Shown here in pieces: positions 23,653-32,194 of a stretch of 35,618 bases of DNA (position 1 is the stretch's first letter; every line of letters starts with the position of its first letter). The DNA comes from Paenibacillus alginolyticus DSM 5050 = NBRC 15375. GTDB lineage: Bacteria; Bacillota; Bacilli; Paenibacillales; NBRC-103111. The notes under the pieces are model-generated. The model ran no database searches. It was not told the DNA's origin and saw only the letters and a program-made list of their open reading frames with translations. The translations under genes and the position numbers were made by a program. The stretch spans positions 1 to 35,618 of the forward strand of contig NZ_AUGY01000084.1 of the NCBI RefSeq assembly GCF_000422905.1, in the 5' to 3' direction.

Positions 23653-25044
23653 TTACTTCACTGTCTTATTATAAGCGCCAATTTTCTCTGTGATGCTCTT
23701 CGCCGCTGCATCCAGCGCTTCCTTCGGAGCCTTCTTACCTGTAAGAGCTTCTTCGACCGCTGTTTCTACAAGCTGACGCGCTTCTGGGAATACACCCATT
23801 ACAGCACCTTGTGTGGCTTTATTAGCTTTTGTATTGTGCAGTTGATCAATGGCAGTTTGGAATTGCGGATATTTGGTAAAGTTATCTTTCACCAGCTGCT
23901 CGTCGTAGGCTTTCTTCGTAATTGGGAAGTAGCCAGTGTTGACATGCCACCAAGCTTGTGTTTGTGGGGTGGTCAGGAATTTAATAAATTCCCATGCGCC
24001 TTTTTGCTCAGCTTCGGATTTGTTGTTCAAGATGTAGAGACTTGCGCCACCGACAACAACACCGCCATCCTTTGCATCAGCTGGTTTAGGGAGTGTGCTG
24101 GTTCCGACTTGGAATTTACCGTCAGCACCGCTCACTATCCCGCGTAGTGAAGCTGTGGAATCTAAAGTCATAGCGACTTGGCCAGCCAAGAACGCTTTCT
24201 TCGTATCATCCGTCTTCCGTCCTAGGTTAGAAGCTGTTTTGTTGTCGACCATTTGCTTCCACCACGTTAAAGTCTTTACGCCTGAATCACTATTGACCAT
24301 GGATTCCGTAGCTGCTGCCGTACGACCGTTACCATTGTTCAGGTATTCGGCGCCTTGTCCGGCAAAGAATTGCTCCATGAACCAACCATAGATGGCGAAG
24401 GAAGCGCCTGCTTTACCGTCTTTGCTTAATGCTTGAGAAGCTTTGGCGACATCTTCAAAGGTCGTTGGCGGCTTTTCAGGATCGAGACCGGCAGCTTTAA
24501 ACATATCTTTGTTGTAATAAAGGATCGGATTCGATGTGTTGAAAGGCATGGAATACAGTTTGCCATCGAATTTATAGTAATTCAAAATATTGTCTTCAAG
24601 CTGGGAGAGATCGAATTTATCAGCATCGACATACTTTTGGACGGGTGTAATGGCCTTGGAATCGATCATGAAACGGGAGCCGATTTCGTATACTTGAATA
24701 AGTGAAGGACCGCTTTTGGTATCCATGGAAGCTTTCATTTTATTTAAGCTTTCATCGTATGTGCCTTGAAAAACAGCTTCAACTTGTACATCTTTTTGGT
24801 AAGCGTTGAAGTCTGCAACAAGTTTATCTACGGCTTTGCCGAGCTCACCGCTCATGGAGTGCCACCAGATCACTTTAACCGGTTCAGTCGATTTTTTCGT
24901 ATCTGCGGCAGCAGGAGAAGCGGATGATTTAGTATCTGCAGTACTGCCTGATGTAGTTGTTTCAGCTTTGCCGCAAGCACTAGTCAGCAACATCATAAGT
25001 GCTGTTAATGCGATAGATGTACTTCTCATTTTCAATGTTTTCAT
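23653..25044 (-). CDS. ugpB: sn-Glycerol-3-phosphate-binding lipoprotein
   Basis: The 463-residue protein has a lipoprotein signal with lipobox TSAC (Cys24). Blocks shared with E. coli UgpB are VIWWHSMSGELGKAVDKL, an equivalent of GxYxxxLNK (FQGTYDESLNKM), LIQVYEIGSRFMIDSKAI, PFNTSNPILYYNKDMFKAAG, VVGGASLYIL and WWHVNTGYFPITK. These cover most UgpB ligand contacts, so G3P or glycerophosphodiesters are the likely ligands. It is the last gene of ugpA-ugpE-ugpB. The start at 25044 has a GGGAGAG site at rather long spacing; an internal ATG five codons later is possible. Confidence 0.9.
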   Translation of the reverse strand: MKTLKMRSTSIALTALMMLLTSACGKAETTTSGSTADTKSSASPAAADTKKSTEPVKVIWWHSMSGELGKAVDKLVADFNAYQKDVQVEAVFQGTYDESLNKMKASMDTKSGPSLIQVYEIGSRFMIDSKAITPVQKYVDADKFDLSQLEDNILNYYKFDGKLYSMPFNTSNPILYYNKDMFKAAGLDPEKPPTTFEDVAKASQALSKDGKAGASFAIYGWFMEQFFAGQGAEYLNNGNGRTAAATESMVNSDSGVKTLTWWKQMVDNKTASNLGRKTDDTKKAFLAGQVAMTLDSTASLRGIVSGADGKFQVGTSTLPKPADAKDGGVVVGGASLYILNNKSEAEQKGAWEFIKFLTTPQTQAWWHVNTGYFPITKKAYDEQLVKDNFTKYPQFQTAIDQLHNTKANKATQGAVMGVFPEARQLVETAVEEALTGKKAPKEALDAAAKSITEKIGAYNKTVK

Positions 25045-25133
25045 TTTTTTTGTTTCTCTCCCTCTTATTGTTTCTATATTTATGGAATCTGGTTCAGCTT
25101 ATTGCTGAACAGAGCAACCATCTTGCATGGGGA

Positions 25134-25955
25134 CTAACCTTTCACAGCACCAGCAGTAAGTCCTCGAACGAGCTGCTTCAAACCGAGTACTAGAAGCAAT
25201 AGAGAAGGCAGCAAGACAATAGTTACACCTGCTAAGACCAAGTTCCAAACGGTTAATTCTTCGAATTGGAGCATGGCGATGCCAATTTGAACCGTTCGCT
25301 TTGCCTCGCTGTTCGTAATGAGAAGCGGCCATAAGTAACTGTTCCACGAGCTAAGGAATGCATAGACAGCTAGTGTTGCAAGTGCCGGTCGACCTAGGGG
25401 CAGCACAATTCGGAAAAAGCAGCGAAAGTGCCCACAGCCATCAATCCGTGCTGCTTCGAACAGCTCCTTAGGCAGCTGTAAGAAAAATTGGCGCAGCAGA
25501 AAGGTGCCGAAAGCAGTCGCCAGGAATGGAACAGTTAATCCTTGAATGCTATCGAGCCAGTCCCACTTTTTAACCGTCAAATAGTTTGGAATGATGGTGA
25601 CCTCCCATGGAATCATCATGGTGGCCATGAATATCGCGAAAATAGTCGCTTTACCCTTGAAACGAATATTAGCAAAAGCGTAAGCGGCCATGCTGGATGT
25701 AATGAGCTGTCCAGCCGTAATGATGATCGAGACGACCAAACTGTTGGCAATAAATTTGCCGATGGGGACTAATTTGAATACGGCGACGATACTGCCGATA
25801 TAAAAGCTGCTTGGCCAGAAACGGGGCGGATAGGCCGATGCTTCCTCAGGTGTCATGAAGGCTGCGGTAAACGTATAAAAAATAGGATACAGCACGAGTG
25901 CAGCTAAGATGATCAGCAGAACATAGACGAATGTATTTTGTAATCGATGCGTCAT
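25134..25955 (-). CDS. ugpE: Glycerol-3-phosphate ABC importer permease UgpE
   Basis: The 273-residue permease has six membrane segments and the EAA loop ELFEAARIDGCGHFRCFFRI, with the downstream LPL. It matches the MalG/UgpE class, shorter and without a long N-terminal extension. The start ATG overlaps the ugpA stop as ATGA (25955-25952), a sign of coupled translation. A stretch of 89 bases separates it from ugpB. The pair UgpA/UgpE forms the membrane channel. Confidence 0.9.
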   Translation of the reverse strand: MTHRLQNTFVYVLLIILAALVLYPIFYTFTAAFMTPEEASAYPPRFWPSSFYIGSIVAVFKLVPIGKFIANSLVVSIIITAGQLITSSMAAYAFANIRFKGKATIFAIFMATMMIPWEVTIIPNYLTVKKWDWLDSIQGLTVPFLATAFGTFLLRQFFLQLPKELFEAARIDGCGHFRCFFRIVLPLGRPALATLAVYAFLSSWNSYLWPLLITNSEAKRTVQIGIAMLQFEELTVWNLVLAGVTIVLLPSLLLLVLGLKQLVRGLTAGAVKG

Positions 25956-26914
25956 TGATAGTGCACATTCCTTTCAAAAACTTTAAATTGCACAATGGTG
26001 AAAATAAGGATGATCGTAAACAAGACAAGGGCTTGTGCACTACCAGTCCCGAATCGGAAGTTGATGAAGGCATCCTGATACAGGCTGTATACAAGGACAT
26101 CTGTGGAATTAACAGGACCGCCTTTGGTCAAAATGTGAATCTGTCCGAAGGACTGAAATGCTCCTATAATCGAGACAATGGTGACGAAGAACACTGTCGG
26201 TGAAAGCAAAGGGAAGATGATTTGGATAAAGGTACGGAATGGATCTGATCCGTCGATTTTAGCGCTATCATAGATCTCTTCTGGAATTCCTTGCAGTCCG
26301 CTTAGAAGTACGATGTAGTTAAAGCCGAGATTCATCCAAACCGTCATCATAGAGACGGAAAGCAGTGCCCATCTTGGATCTGTTAACCAAGCCACTGGTT
26401 CTAAACCGACAACGCTAAGTAAGTAATTCAACATCCCTACACTCGGGTGAAATAGCATCATCCAGATCACCGCAGAGGTTCCTACGGAAAGAACAACAGG
26501 TAGCGAGAATATGAATTGAAAGATTCGCATTCCTTTTAAGTGATTATGTGTAAGTGCGGCGAGCAAAAGCGCAAGAACAATGCCGGTTGGCACAGTAAGA
26601 AGTGTAAAAAGACCTGTGACTTCTAAACTTTTATAGAATCGCTCGGAAGTGAAGATAGCAATGAAGTTATCGAAACCAACATAAGAAGCTACTCTGCCTC
26701 GCGGATCCGTTTCGTGAACGCTCAGATAAAAGGTTTGAATTAGGGGGTAGAATAGAAAGATCGCAAACAGCAAGAGCGAAGGGAATAAGAAAACATAACC
26801 AAGCAGCGTTTCGGCCAATTTCTGGTTGATCAGCGCACGGGGAGGTTGCCCCACTTTTGCAGTTGGTTTAGTTGTTGTTGTTGAAAGCGGCAAATCTCTA
26901 TCTATCGTATTCAT
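25952..26914 (-). CDS. ugpA: Glycerol-3-phosphate ABC importer permease UgpA
   Basis: The 320-residue permease of the MalF/UgpA class has an N-terminal cytoplasmic stretch of about 35 residues, six membrane segments and the EAA loop EIYDSAKIDGSDPFRTFIQI with FPLLSP. ATG 26914 (MNTIDRD) is chosen because AAGGAG lies 6 bases upstream; a GTG five codons earlier overlaps that site. It is the first gene of the ugpAEB operon. No ugpC-type ATPase gene is present in the cluster. It is divergent from the glycerophosphodiesterase gene at 27122. Confidence 0.9.
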   Translation of the reverse strand: MNTIDRDLPLSTTTTKPTAKVGQPPRALINQKLAETLLGYVFLFPSLLLFAIFLFYPLIQTFYLSVHETDPRGRVASYVGFDNFIAIFTSERFYKSLEVTGLFTLLTVPTGIVLALLLAALTHNHLKGMRIFQFIFSLPVVLSVGTSAVIWMMLFHPSVGMLNYLLSVVGLEPVAWLTDPRWALLSVSMMTVWMNLGFNYIVLLSGLQGIPEEIYDSAKIDGSDPFRTFIQIIFPLLSPTVFFVTIVSIIGAFQSFGQIHILTKGGPVNSTDVLVYSLYQDAFINFRFGTGSAQALVLFTIILIFTIVQFKVFERNVHYQ

Positions 26915-26976
26915 GCGGTGCTCCTTCACGAACGTTATTAGACTAGTAATATGTTATTAGCTTAACGATGCTTTAT

Positions 26977-27005
26977 TTGACCCGTGTTAAATAGAGATTA
27001 ATAAT
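26977..27005 (+). promoter_or_regulatory. Candidate sigma-A promoter for the glycerophosphodiesterase gene
   Basis: TTGACC (26977-26982), 17 bases, AATAAT (27000-27005); each box matches 5 of 6. It would give a leader of about 110 bases. A second perfect -10, TATAAT, lies closer to the gene with a weak -35 (TGGGCA) and is an alternative. Confidence 0.5.
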
Positions 27006-27121
27006 TTGTATATTTTTCCATATATTTACGTAGCCTTTACGAATAAACTACTGGGCAAGAACGAGTCATTTCCTTTATAATTTGAGCATAGTAGAAGCTT
27101 ACATGTGGGGAGTGTCATACA

Positions 27122-27853
27122 ATGAACAAACAAAAACCGATCGTAATTGGTCATCGCGGAGCGGCTGGGGAAGCGCCGGAAAATACGCTAGCTTCTTTTG
27201 CCTTAGCTGTAGAGCAAGGGGCAGAGGGCATCGAACTAGATGTACATATAACAAAAGATGGAGAGATTGTCGTCTGCCATGATGGTACGCTGGATCGGAC
27301 GACGAATGGTTCCGGACTTATTTGCGCTCACAGTTGGAGTGATTTGAAGTCGTTGGATGCTGGGGCTTGGTTCTCAGAGGCTTTCAGGGGGGAACGGTTA
27401 CCGCTTCTGCGTGAAGTATTCGATTTATTGCCGCGAGGGTTCTTCATTAATGTGGAAGTGAAGCATGCTTATGAAGGGCGAATGGAGAAGGCGCTTCTAG
27501 CATTTTTGCGTGAAAGCGGCAGAATGGAAGATGTGGTCATTTCTTCTTTCGATCACAAGGTGATTCGCAGGATTAAGCAGGCTGAGCCTGAGGTGAAGGT
27601 AGGTCTGTTGTACGCTGCAAACCTTATTGATCATGCAGCTTATGCTGGGCAAATGGGTGTAGACGTGTTTTCGTTGCATCCCCATCACCATTGCATAGAA
27701 CAAGAAGATGTTGCAGCGGCAATAGCTTCTGGGCTTGCTGTTTATCCTTACACGGTAAATGACTTGGCAGATTATCATAGGATGCTAGCTTCCGGTATTT
27801 CAGGAATAATTACCGATTACCCAGCAAGGCTAAGGGAGCTATTGGACCTGTAG
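27122..27853 (+). CDS. ugpQ: Glycerophosphodiester phosphodiesterase, cytoplasmic (UgpQ-like)
   Basis: The 243-residue TIM-barrel enzyme hydrolyses glycerophosphodiesters to glycerol-3-phosphate and an alcohol. Active-site motifs are GHRGAAGEAPENT (His11, Arg12), GIELDVHITKDG (Glu38, Asp40) and VCHDGTLDRTTNG (His53). No signal peptide is present, so it acts inside the cell, as E. coli UgpQ does on substrates brought in by Ugp. ATG 27122 follows GGGGAG. It is divergent from ugpAEB, which supports the shared pathway. A VOC-family gene follows 41 bases downstream and is probably in the same transcript. Confidence 0.92.
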   Translation: MNKQKPIVIGHRGAAGEAPENTLASFALAVEQGAEGIELDVHITKDGEIVVCHDGTLDRTTNGSGLICAHSWSDLKSLDAGAWFSEAFRGERLPLLREVFDLLPRGFFINVEVKHAYEGRMEKALLAFLRESGRMEDVVISSFDHKVIRRIKQAEPEVKVGLLYAANLIDHAAYAGQMGVDVFSLHPHHHCIEQEDVAAAIASGLAVYPYTVNDLADYHRMLASGISGIITDYPARLRELLDL

Positions 27854-27894
27854 TATGGTAGAATATGGGTATCAAAGTTTGGAAGGGGAAACGT

Positions 27895-28278
27895 ATGAGC
27901 GAGAACAGCTTAACTCAAATTGTGCAAATCTCAGTAAATGCAGCTGACATTCCAAGAGCCGTTGCTTTTTACCGCGACACATTAGGCATGAAGTTTTTGT
28001 TTCAAGCTTCTCAAATGGCTTTTTTTGATTGCAGTGGCATTCGATTGATGCTAAGCCTTCCAGAAAAACCTGAATTTAATCATCCAAGCTCTGTTATTTA
28101 TTATAACGTTGAGGATATTAAGCAGGTGTATGAGGCTTTTCTAGAACGAGGTGTGTCTTTTATTAGTGAGCCGCATGTGGTAGCTAATATGGGCAGCTTC
28201 GATATTTGGATGGCTTTCTTCCGTGATACAGAAGGAAATACCTTGGCGATTACAAGTGACGTTCCTAATGGGAAATAA
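27895..28278 (+). CDS. VOC-superfamily (glyoxalase/dioxygenase-like) protein
   Basis: The 127-residue protein has the two beta-alpha-beta-beta-beta modules of the vicinal oxygen chelate fold: AADIPRAVAFYRDTLGMKFLF near the N-terminus and a C-terminal block IWMAFFRDTEGNTLAI with the usual Glu. Such proteins include glyoxalase I, dioxygenases and antibiotic-binding proteins; the substrate cannot be named. ATG 27895 is chosen because AAGGGGA precedes it; the longer frame from 27865 has no ribosome site. Confidence 0.85.
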   Translation: MSENSLTQIVQISVNAADIPRAVAFYRDTLGMKFLFQASQMAFFDCSGIRLMLSLPEKPEFNHPSSVIYYNVEDIKQVYEAFLERGVSFISEPHVVANMGSFDIWMAFFRDTEGNTLAITSDVPNGK

Positions 28279-28293
28279 AATGTTTTTAGAGAG

Positions 28294-28327
28294 AGGCCTT
28301 TGCAGTTAGATGCATGGGTCTTTTTTT
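28294..28327 (+). terminator. Terminator after the VOC gene
   Basis: AGGCCTTTGCA (28294-28304) pairs with TGCATGGGTCT (28311-28321) with one mismatch and G-U pairs, followed by a run of T to 28327. Confidence 0.7.
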
Positions 28328-28344
28328 CATTGATAGCTTCATTG

Positions 28345-28525
28345 GCGGAACGAGAGGTCGCTATTTTGATGTTTTTGACGAAAACAACCAACTTGCGGAA
28401 CGTCAGTTCGCTATTTCGCTCAAATCCTATTCAATCAAGCGAAAAAAGGGGAAATAGCGAATCGACGTTCCTCCTCGAGCCGGAAAACGGCTATTTTTAA
28501 ATAAATAACGAACTGACGTTCCGTC
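28345..28525. repeat. Array of four evenly spaced inverted repeats
   Basis: The form GCGGAACGTCAGTTCGCTAT plus TTCGCT occurs at 28395-28420. A variant lies at 28345-28367 in the same orientation, and inverted copies lie at 28451-28473 and 28503-28525. Start-to-start distances are 50, 56 and 52 bases. Each full copy carries the small palindrome GAAC-GTCA-GTTC, and copies 1/4 and 2/3 can pair to make one large stem. The segment contains no convincing gene. It resembles dispersed intergenic repeats of Paenibacillus-type genomes, although I cannot check this. Confidence 0.7.
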
Positions 28526-28768
28526 TGTTGAACATATTGCACGAAAATCTAAACCAATCGTTCCTTCTTAGGAGGGAAGGTTGTATGGAAATAAACAAAT
28601 AAATCATTATTTTCAAGACGTTAGTGTCATAGAAAATAAATCCTCCAAGAGCGGGTACTACGCAAAGTTAGTACTATCAGATTCCAGGCAGATGCATACA
28701 ATGGAATTATGATCAGGTATTAAGAGAAGCCCAAAAAAGCTTATGCGTACGAATCCAGTTTAGCAAAA
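28526..28768. other. Non-coding stretch before aas
   Basis: The whole gap between the VOC gene and aas is over 500 bases. In this part I see no gene. An AGGAGGGAAGG site precedes an ATG at about 28584 that opens only a five-codon frame (MEINK then stop). No clear sigma-A promoter was found. Confidence 0.5.
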
Positions 28769-28827
28769 AGCAAAGCTCAGCCGATGCTTACGAAGATAGC
28801 TTTGCTAAAAGCAAAGCTCTTAGGAGG
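28769..28827 (+). promoter_or_regulatory. Alternative-hairpin element at the aas ribosome site
   Basis: AGCAAAGCT occurs at 28769-28777 and 28810-28818, and its complement AGCTTTGCT at 28798-28806. The complement can pair with either copy, so two hairpins exclude each other. The downstream one has a 3-base loop and ends 3 bases before AGGAGG (28822-28827). A larger direct repeat, AAAAGCAAAGCTC (28766-28778 and 28807-28819), contains the copies. Confidence 0.45.
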
Positions 28828-28834
28828 AGTCCCA

Positions 28835-30994
28835 ATGATCAAATGGTTGTTTGTTGCTCTGTTAAAGCTGTTACTTCCCTTGTTGCGTCCCGCTTTGATG
28901 ACAAGCTTTAAGGTTAAAGTTAGTGGGATGGAGCGGCTCGATATGACGGAGAAAACGGTGCTAATTCCTAATCATGTCTCATTGTTGGATGCTGTATTTT
29001 TAGCACTGATACTCCCGAAGGAAGTGGCATTTGTTGTTAACACAAGGATTGCGAAGCGTTTTGCGTGGCTGCTCCTTTTTCGGATGCATATTTCGGTAGA
29101 TCCGTTGAACCCCTACTCTGTGCGGAAGATGTTGAAAACCGTGCAAAGCGGAATACCGCTTGTTGTTTTTCCAGAAGGACGAATCACAACAACGGGGGGC
29201 ATGATGAAAGTATATGGCGGGATTGGTTACATCGCAATGAGATCACAAGCACGCATGCTGCCAATTGCGATTAATGGATTGGAGTATTCAAAGTTATCCT
29301 ATCTTCGCGGCAAATTGAAGCAATTCTGGTTTCCGGCAGTGAGCATCACGTTTGGCGAAGCTTTTCAAGTGCCGATGAGTGAACAAATCTCTAGGCGAGT
29401 TCAGAAGGAGCAAGCAACGGATATCATTCGAAACCGCATGCAGAATCATTTGCTGGAAAGCCGAATGAAGCCTGAGCTTAATTTATTCAATGAGCTGCTG
29501 ACAGCTGCCAAATTTCATGGCAATTCTAAAGTAATTTGTGAAGATATCATAAGTGATTCCGCTTTAACATACCGTAAATTACTGCTCACAACGTATACGA
29601 TGGCGGGGCTTCTAAAGCGGCTTCTTAAGGATGAGAGCCGTGCTGCAGTTCTATTGCCTAATGCTGCGGCACACGTAGTCACCTTGTTTACATTATTCCG
29701 ATTAGGAGTGACACCGGCGGTATTGAATTATTCGGCGGGGAAGCAGACGATGTTGGATGCATGCGAAACAGCCACTGTGAAGACGATTATTACGTCCAAA
29801 GCGTTCATCGACAAAGCGGGACTTGCCGATTTTATCCATACTGCTAGTGGAGCTTTCAAGATTGTTTATCTCGAAGATGTGAAACAAAGTATCACTTTTA
29901 AACATAAATGTGCCGGTATTTTTCAATATGTAAGGAAAGTTCACGGACCAGTGGGCTCCGGAAAGAACGAGGTTGTACTTTTTACATCAGGAAGTGAAAG
30001 TAAACCGAAGGGGGTCGTCCTTACACACCGCAATGTGTTTGCTAATATTCAGCAGGCCAAATCTGTAATTGCCTTTAACGGGTCGGATATTGTGCTTGGC
30101 GCGATGCCGATGTTTCATTCCTTTGGATTGACGGCTGGAACGATGCTGCCCCTACTTTCCGGTATGAAAGTGGTGCTTTACCCTAATCCCTTGCATTATA
30201 AAGTCATTCCGGAGTTAGTCTACGACCGCAATATTACGATTCTGTTTGGGACGTCAACGTTTCTATCGGCTTATGCAAGAACCGCGCATCCGTATGATTT
30301 TGCCTATTCCCTCAAATATGTCGTGGCCGGTGCTGAGAAATTGAAGGAGGAAGTCCGTCAAACCTGGTCTGAAAAATTTGGAATTCGTATTCTGGAGGGG
30401 TATGGCACAACAGAGACAGCGCCTGTCATTTCGCTTAACACACCCATGTTTGCAAAGAAAGGCACAGTGGGGAGAGTACTGCCAGGTATGGAATACCGTT
30501 TGGAAAAGGTGGAAGGAATTGAGCTTGGCGGCAACTTGTTGGTGAAGGGGCCGAATGTGATGAAAGGGTACCTCATTCATGGTCAGGGTTTCGTCCCGTG
30601 CCCAGAATGGTATAGCTGCGGAGATGTTGTTCAAATAGATGACCAAGGGTATATCTCGATCCAAGCAAGAGTGCAGTCTTTTGCCAAAATTGGGGGGGAG
30701 AAGGTGTCACTGCCGATGGTGGAGGAGCTTGTGGCTGCAAGCTTGCCTCCTCAGGTAATATGCGCAGCAGTTAGTGTGCCAGATATGCGCAAAGGGGAGC
30801 GAATTGTTGTGTATCACAATATCCCCGGTATCCAGCTTCAACAGATCAGAGAATCGATGAAACAGCAGGGTCATCCCTCATTCTACATGCCTTCGGAGCT
30901 TCGTTATGTGGAAAAACTTCCTCTTCTGGGAAGCGGGAAAGTAGACTATGTGACGATCAAGCGATCGGCGTTGAAGGATGATCATGAAACCTAA
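28835..30994 (+). CDS. aas: Bifunctional lysophospholipid acyltransferase / acyl-ACP synthetase (Aas-like)
   Basis: The 719-residue protein, the same length as E. coli Aas, has an N-terminal PlsC-type acyltransferase domain with PNHVSLLDAVF (H47-x4-D52) and VFPEGRITTTGG, and a C-terminal AMP-forming ligase domain with FTSGSESKPKGVVLTHRN (around residues 382-399), GYGTTETAPVIS and SCGDVVQIDDQGY. In E. coli, Aas activates fatty acids on ACP and re-acylates lysophosphatidylethanolamine delivered by LplT. The lplT-like gene follows 15 bases downstream, so the same role is likely. ATG 28835 follows AGGAGG (28822-28827); an in-frame ATG at 28784 lacks a site. Confidence 0.9.
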   Translation: MIKWLFVALLKLLLPLLRPALMTSFKVKVSGMERLDMTEKTVLIPNHVSLLDAVFLALILPKEVAFVVNTRIAKRFAWLLLFRMHISVDPLNPYSVRKMLKTVQSGIPLVVFPEGRITTTGGMMKVYGGIGYIAMRSQARMLPIAINGLEYSKLSYLRGKLKQFWFPAVSITFGEAFQVPMSEQISRRVQKEQATDIIRNRMQNHLLESRMKPELNLFNELLTAAKFHGNSKVICEDIISDSALTYRKLLLTTYTMAGLLKRLLKDESRAAVLLPNAAAHVVTLFTLFRLGVTPAVLNYSAGKQTMLDACETATVKTIITSKAFIDKAGLADFIHTASGAFKIVYLEDVKQSITFKHKCAGIFQYVRKVHGPVGSGKNEVVLFTSGSESKPKGVVLTHRNVFANIQQAKSVIAFNGSDIVLGAMPMFHSFGLTAGTMLPLLSGMKVVLYPNPLHYKVIPELVYDRNITILFGTSTFLSAYARTAHPYDFAYSLKYVVAGAEKLKEEVRQTWSEKFGIRILEGYGTTETAPVISLNTPMFAKKGTVGRVLPGMEYRLEKVEGIELGGNLLVKGPNVMKGYLIHGQGFVPCPEWYSCGDVVQIDDQGYISIQARVQSFAKIGGEKVSLPMVEELVAASLPPQVICAAVSVPDMRKGERIVVYHNIPGIQLQQIRESMKQQGHPSFYMPSELRYVEKLPLLGSGKVDYVTIKRSALKDDHET

Positions 30995-31009
30995 AGGGAG
31001 CGAAATGTT

Positions 31010-32179
31010 ATGAAAATGAATCCATTTCAGACACTGTATGTGACGCAATTTCTTTCCGCTTTTGCCGATAATATGATTCTCTTCATTACCCTGGCGATTA
31101 TTAAACAAAATGCGTTCCCTGATTACTATATTGGCGTTGTGCAAGCCTGTTTTCTTATTGCTTTCGTCATTTTTGCACCGTTCGTTGGGGCCTTTGCAGA
31201 TAAAAATCCGAAATCTCAAGTCCTTTTAGTCGGAAACGCCATCAAAGCCATTGGAATTATTGCCTTGTTCTTGCATCTGGATCCGGCTGTCAGCTACGGC
31301 ATTGTCGGGATAGGAGCCGCGGTATATTCACCAGCCAAATATGGCATTCTGCCTTCGCTTACACATTCGGAAAGTGAACTGCTGAGAGCCAATGCACGTA
31401 TTGAGGGCTATACGATTATGGCGATTCTCATTGGTTCTGTGTGTGGCGGAGTTTTGGCGAAAATCTCGCTTTCCGGGTCTATTGTTGCTTGCTTCGCGCT
31501 ATACTTGATTTCCTTACTTTTAACGCTGCAAATTCCTAGAAATTCAGGCAATTCGAGCATTCGCTACGTCAAAGAGGCTAGGACTTTCCTAACGGACATG
31601 AAGCTCTTGTTAAAAGATCGCACGACCCGCTTTTCACTGGTAGGTACGGGCTCATTCTGGATGACTTCCTCCGTTGTCCGACTTGCGATTATCGCATGGG
31701 TGCCGGCACATTTAGGCATACAGTCTGTCGATCAGATATCGATGCTTGTAGCTGTCACAGGCATTGGGATTATGATTGGCGCACTCATGACGCCCAAATT
31801 GATTCCGGCACGCAAATATTATAATTCCTATGTATTTGGGATTGTTATGATTATCAGCATCCTGCTGTTCCCGCTTATTACTAACTTATATGTGACAATA
31901 GGACTTCTTCTTCTCGTAGGCTTCAGCGGTGGCGTATTCATCGTACCGATGAATACAGTGCTTCAAGATAAAGGGCAGGGAATGGTGGGGGCTGGCAAAA
32001 CGATTGCTGTTCAAAATTTCCTGGAAAATTCCATGATGCTCGCAGGTGTAGGCCTATATACACAAATATCCAAGAATGGTTTATCACCTGATATCTCGAT
32101 CACGGGAATCGCTGTTATACTAGCTGGCTTCGTAGGATACTTGATGATACAGCGTCAACGTTTGAAAATTGTTGTGTAA
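31010..32179 (+). CDS. lplT: LplT-like lysophospholipid transporter (MFS)
   Basis: The 389-residue protein is a 12-helix major facilitator. It opens with LYVTQFLSAFADNMILFITL, has the loop ADKNPKSQ between helices 2 and 3, and AVYSPAKYGILPSL, both typical of LplT. LplT flips lysophospholipids to the inner leaflet for re-acylation by Aas. ATG 31010 follows AAAGGGAG, which overlaps the aas stop. In E. coli the order is lplT-aas, and here it is reversed. It ends 15 bases from the convergent diacylglycerol-kinase gene; only a weak palindrome (CTTAATTAGTTAAG) lies between. Confidence 0.88.
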   Translation: MKMNPFQTLYVTQFLSAFADNMILFITLAIIKQNAFPDYYIGVVQACFLIAFVIFAPFVGAFADKNPKSQVLLVGNAIKAIGIIALFLHLDPAVSYGIVGIGAAVYSPAKYGILPSLTHSESELLRANARIEGYTIMAILIGSVCGGVLAKISLSGSIVACFALYLISLLLTLQIPRNSGNSSIRYVKEARTFLTDMKLLLKDRTTRFSLVGTGSFWMTSSVVRLAIIAWVPAHLGIQSVDQISMLVAVTGIGIMIGALMTPKLIPARKYYNSYVFGIVMIISILLFPLITNLYVTIGLLLLVGFSGGVFIVPMNTVLQDKGQGMVGAGKTIAVQNFLENSMMLAGVGLYTQISKNGLSPDISITGIAVILAGFVGYLMIQRQRLKIVV

Positions 32180-32194
32180 GTTTACCTTAATTAG

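Noticed and set aside
24095..24705. Plus-strand frames opposite ugpB
   Set aside because: They are shadows of a gene with strong UgpB similarity.
28300..28500. A 66-residue plus-strand frame
   Set aside because: It runs through the terminator and the inverted repeat array; the composition is that of the repeats.
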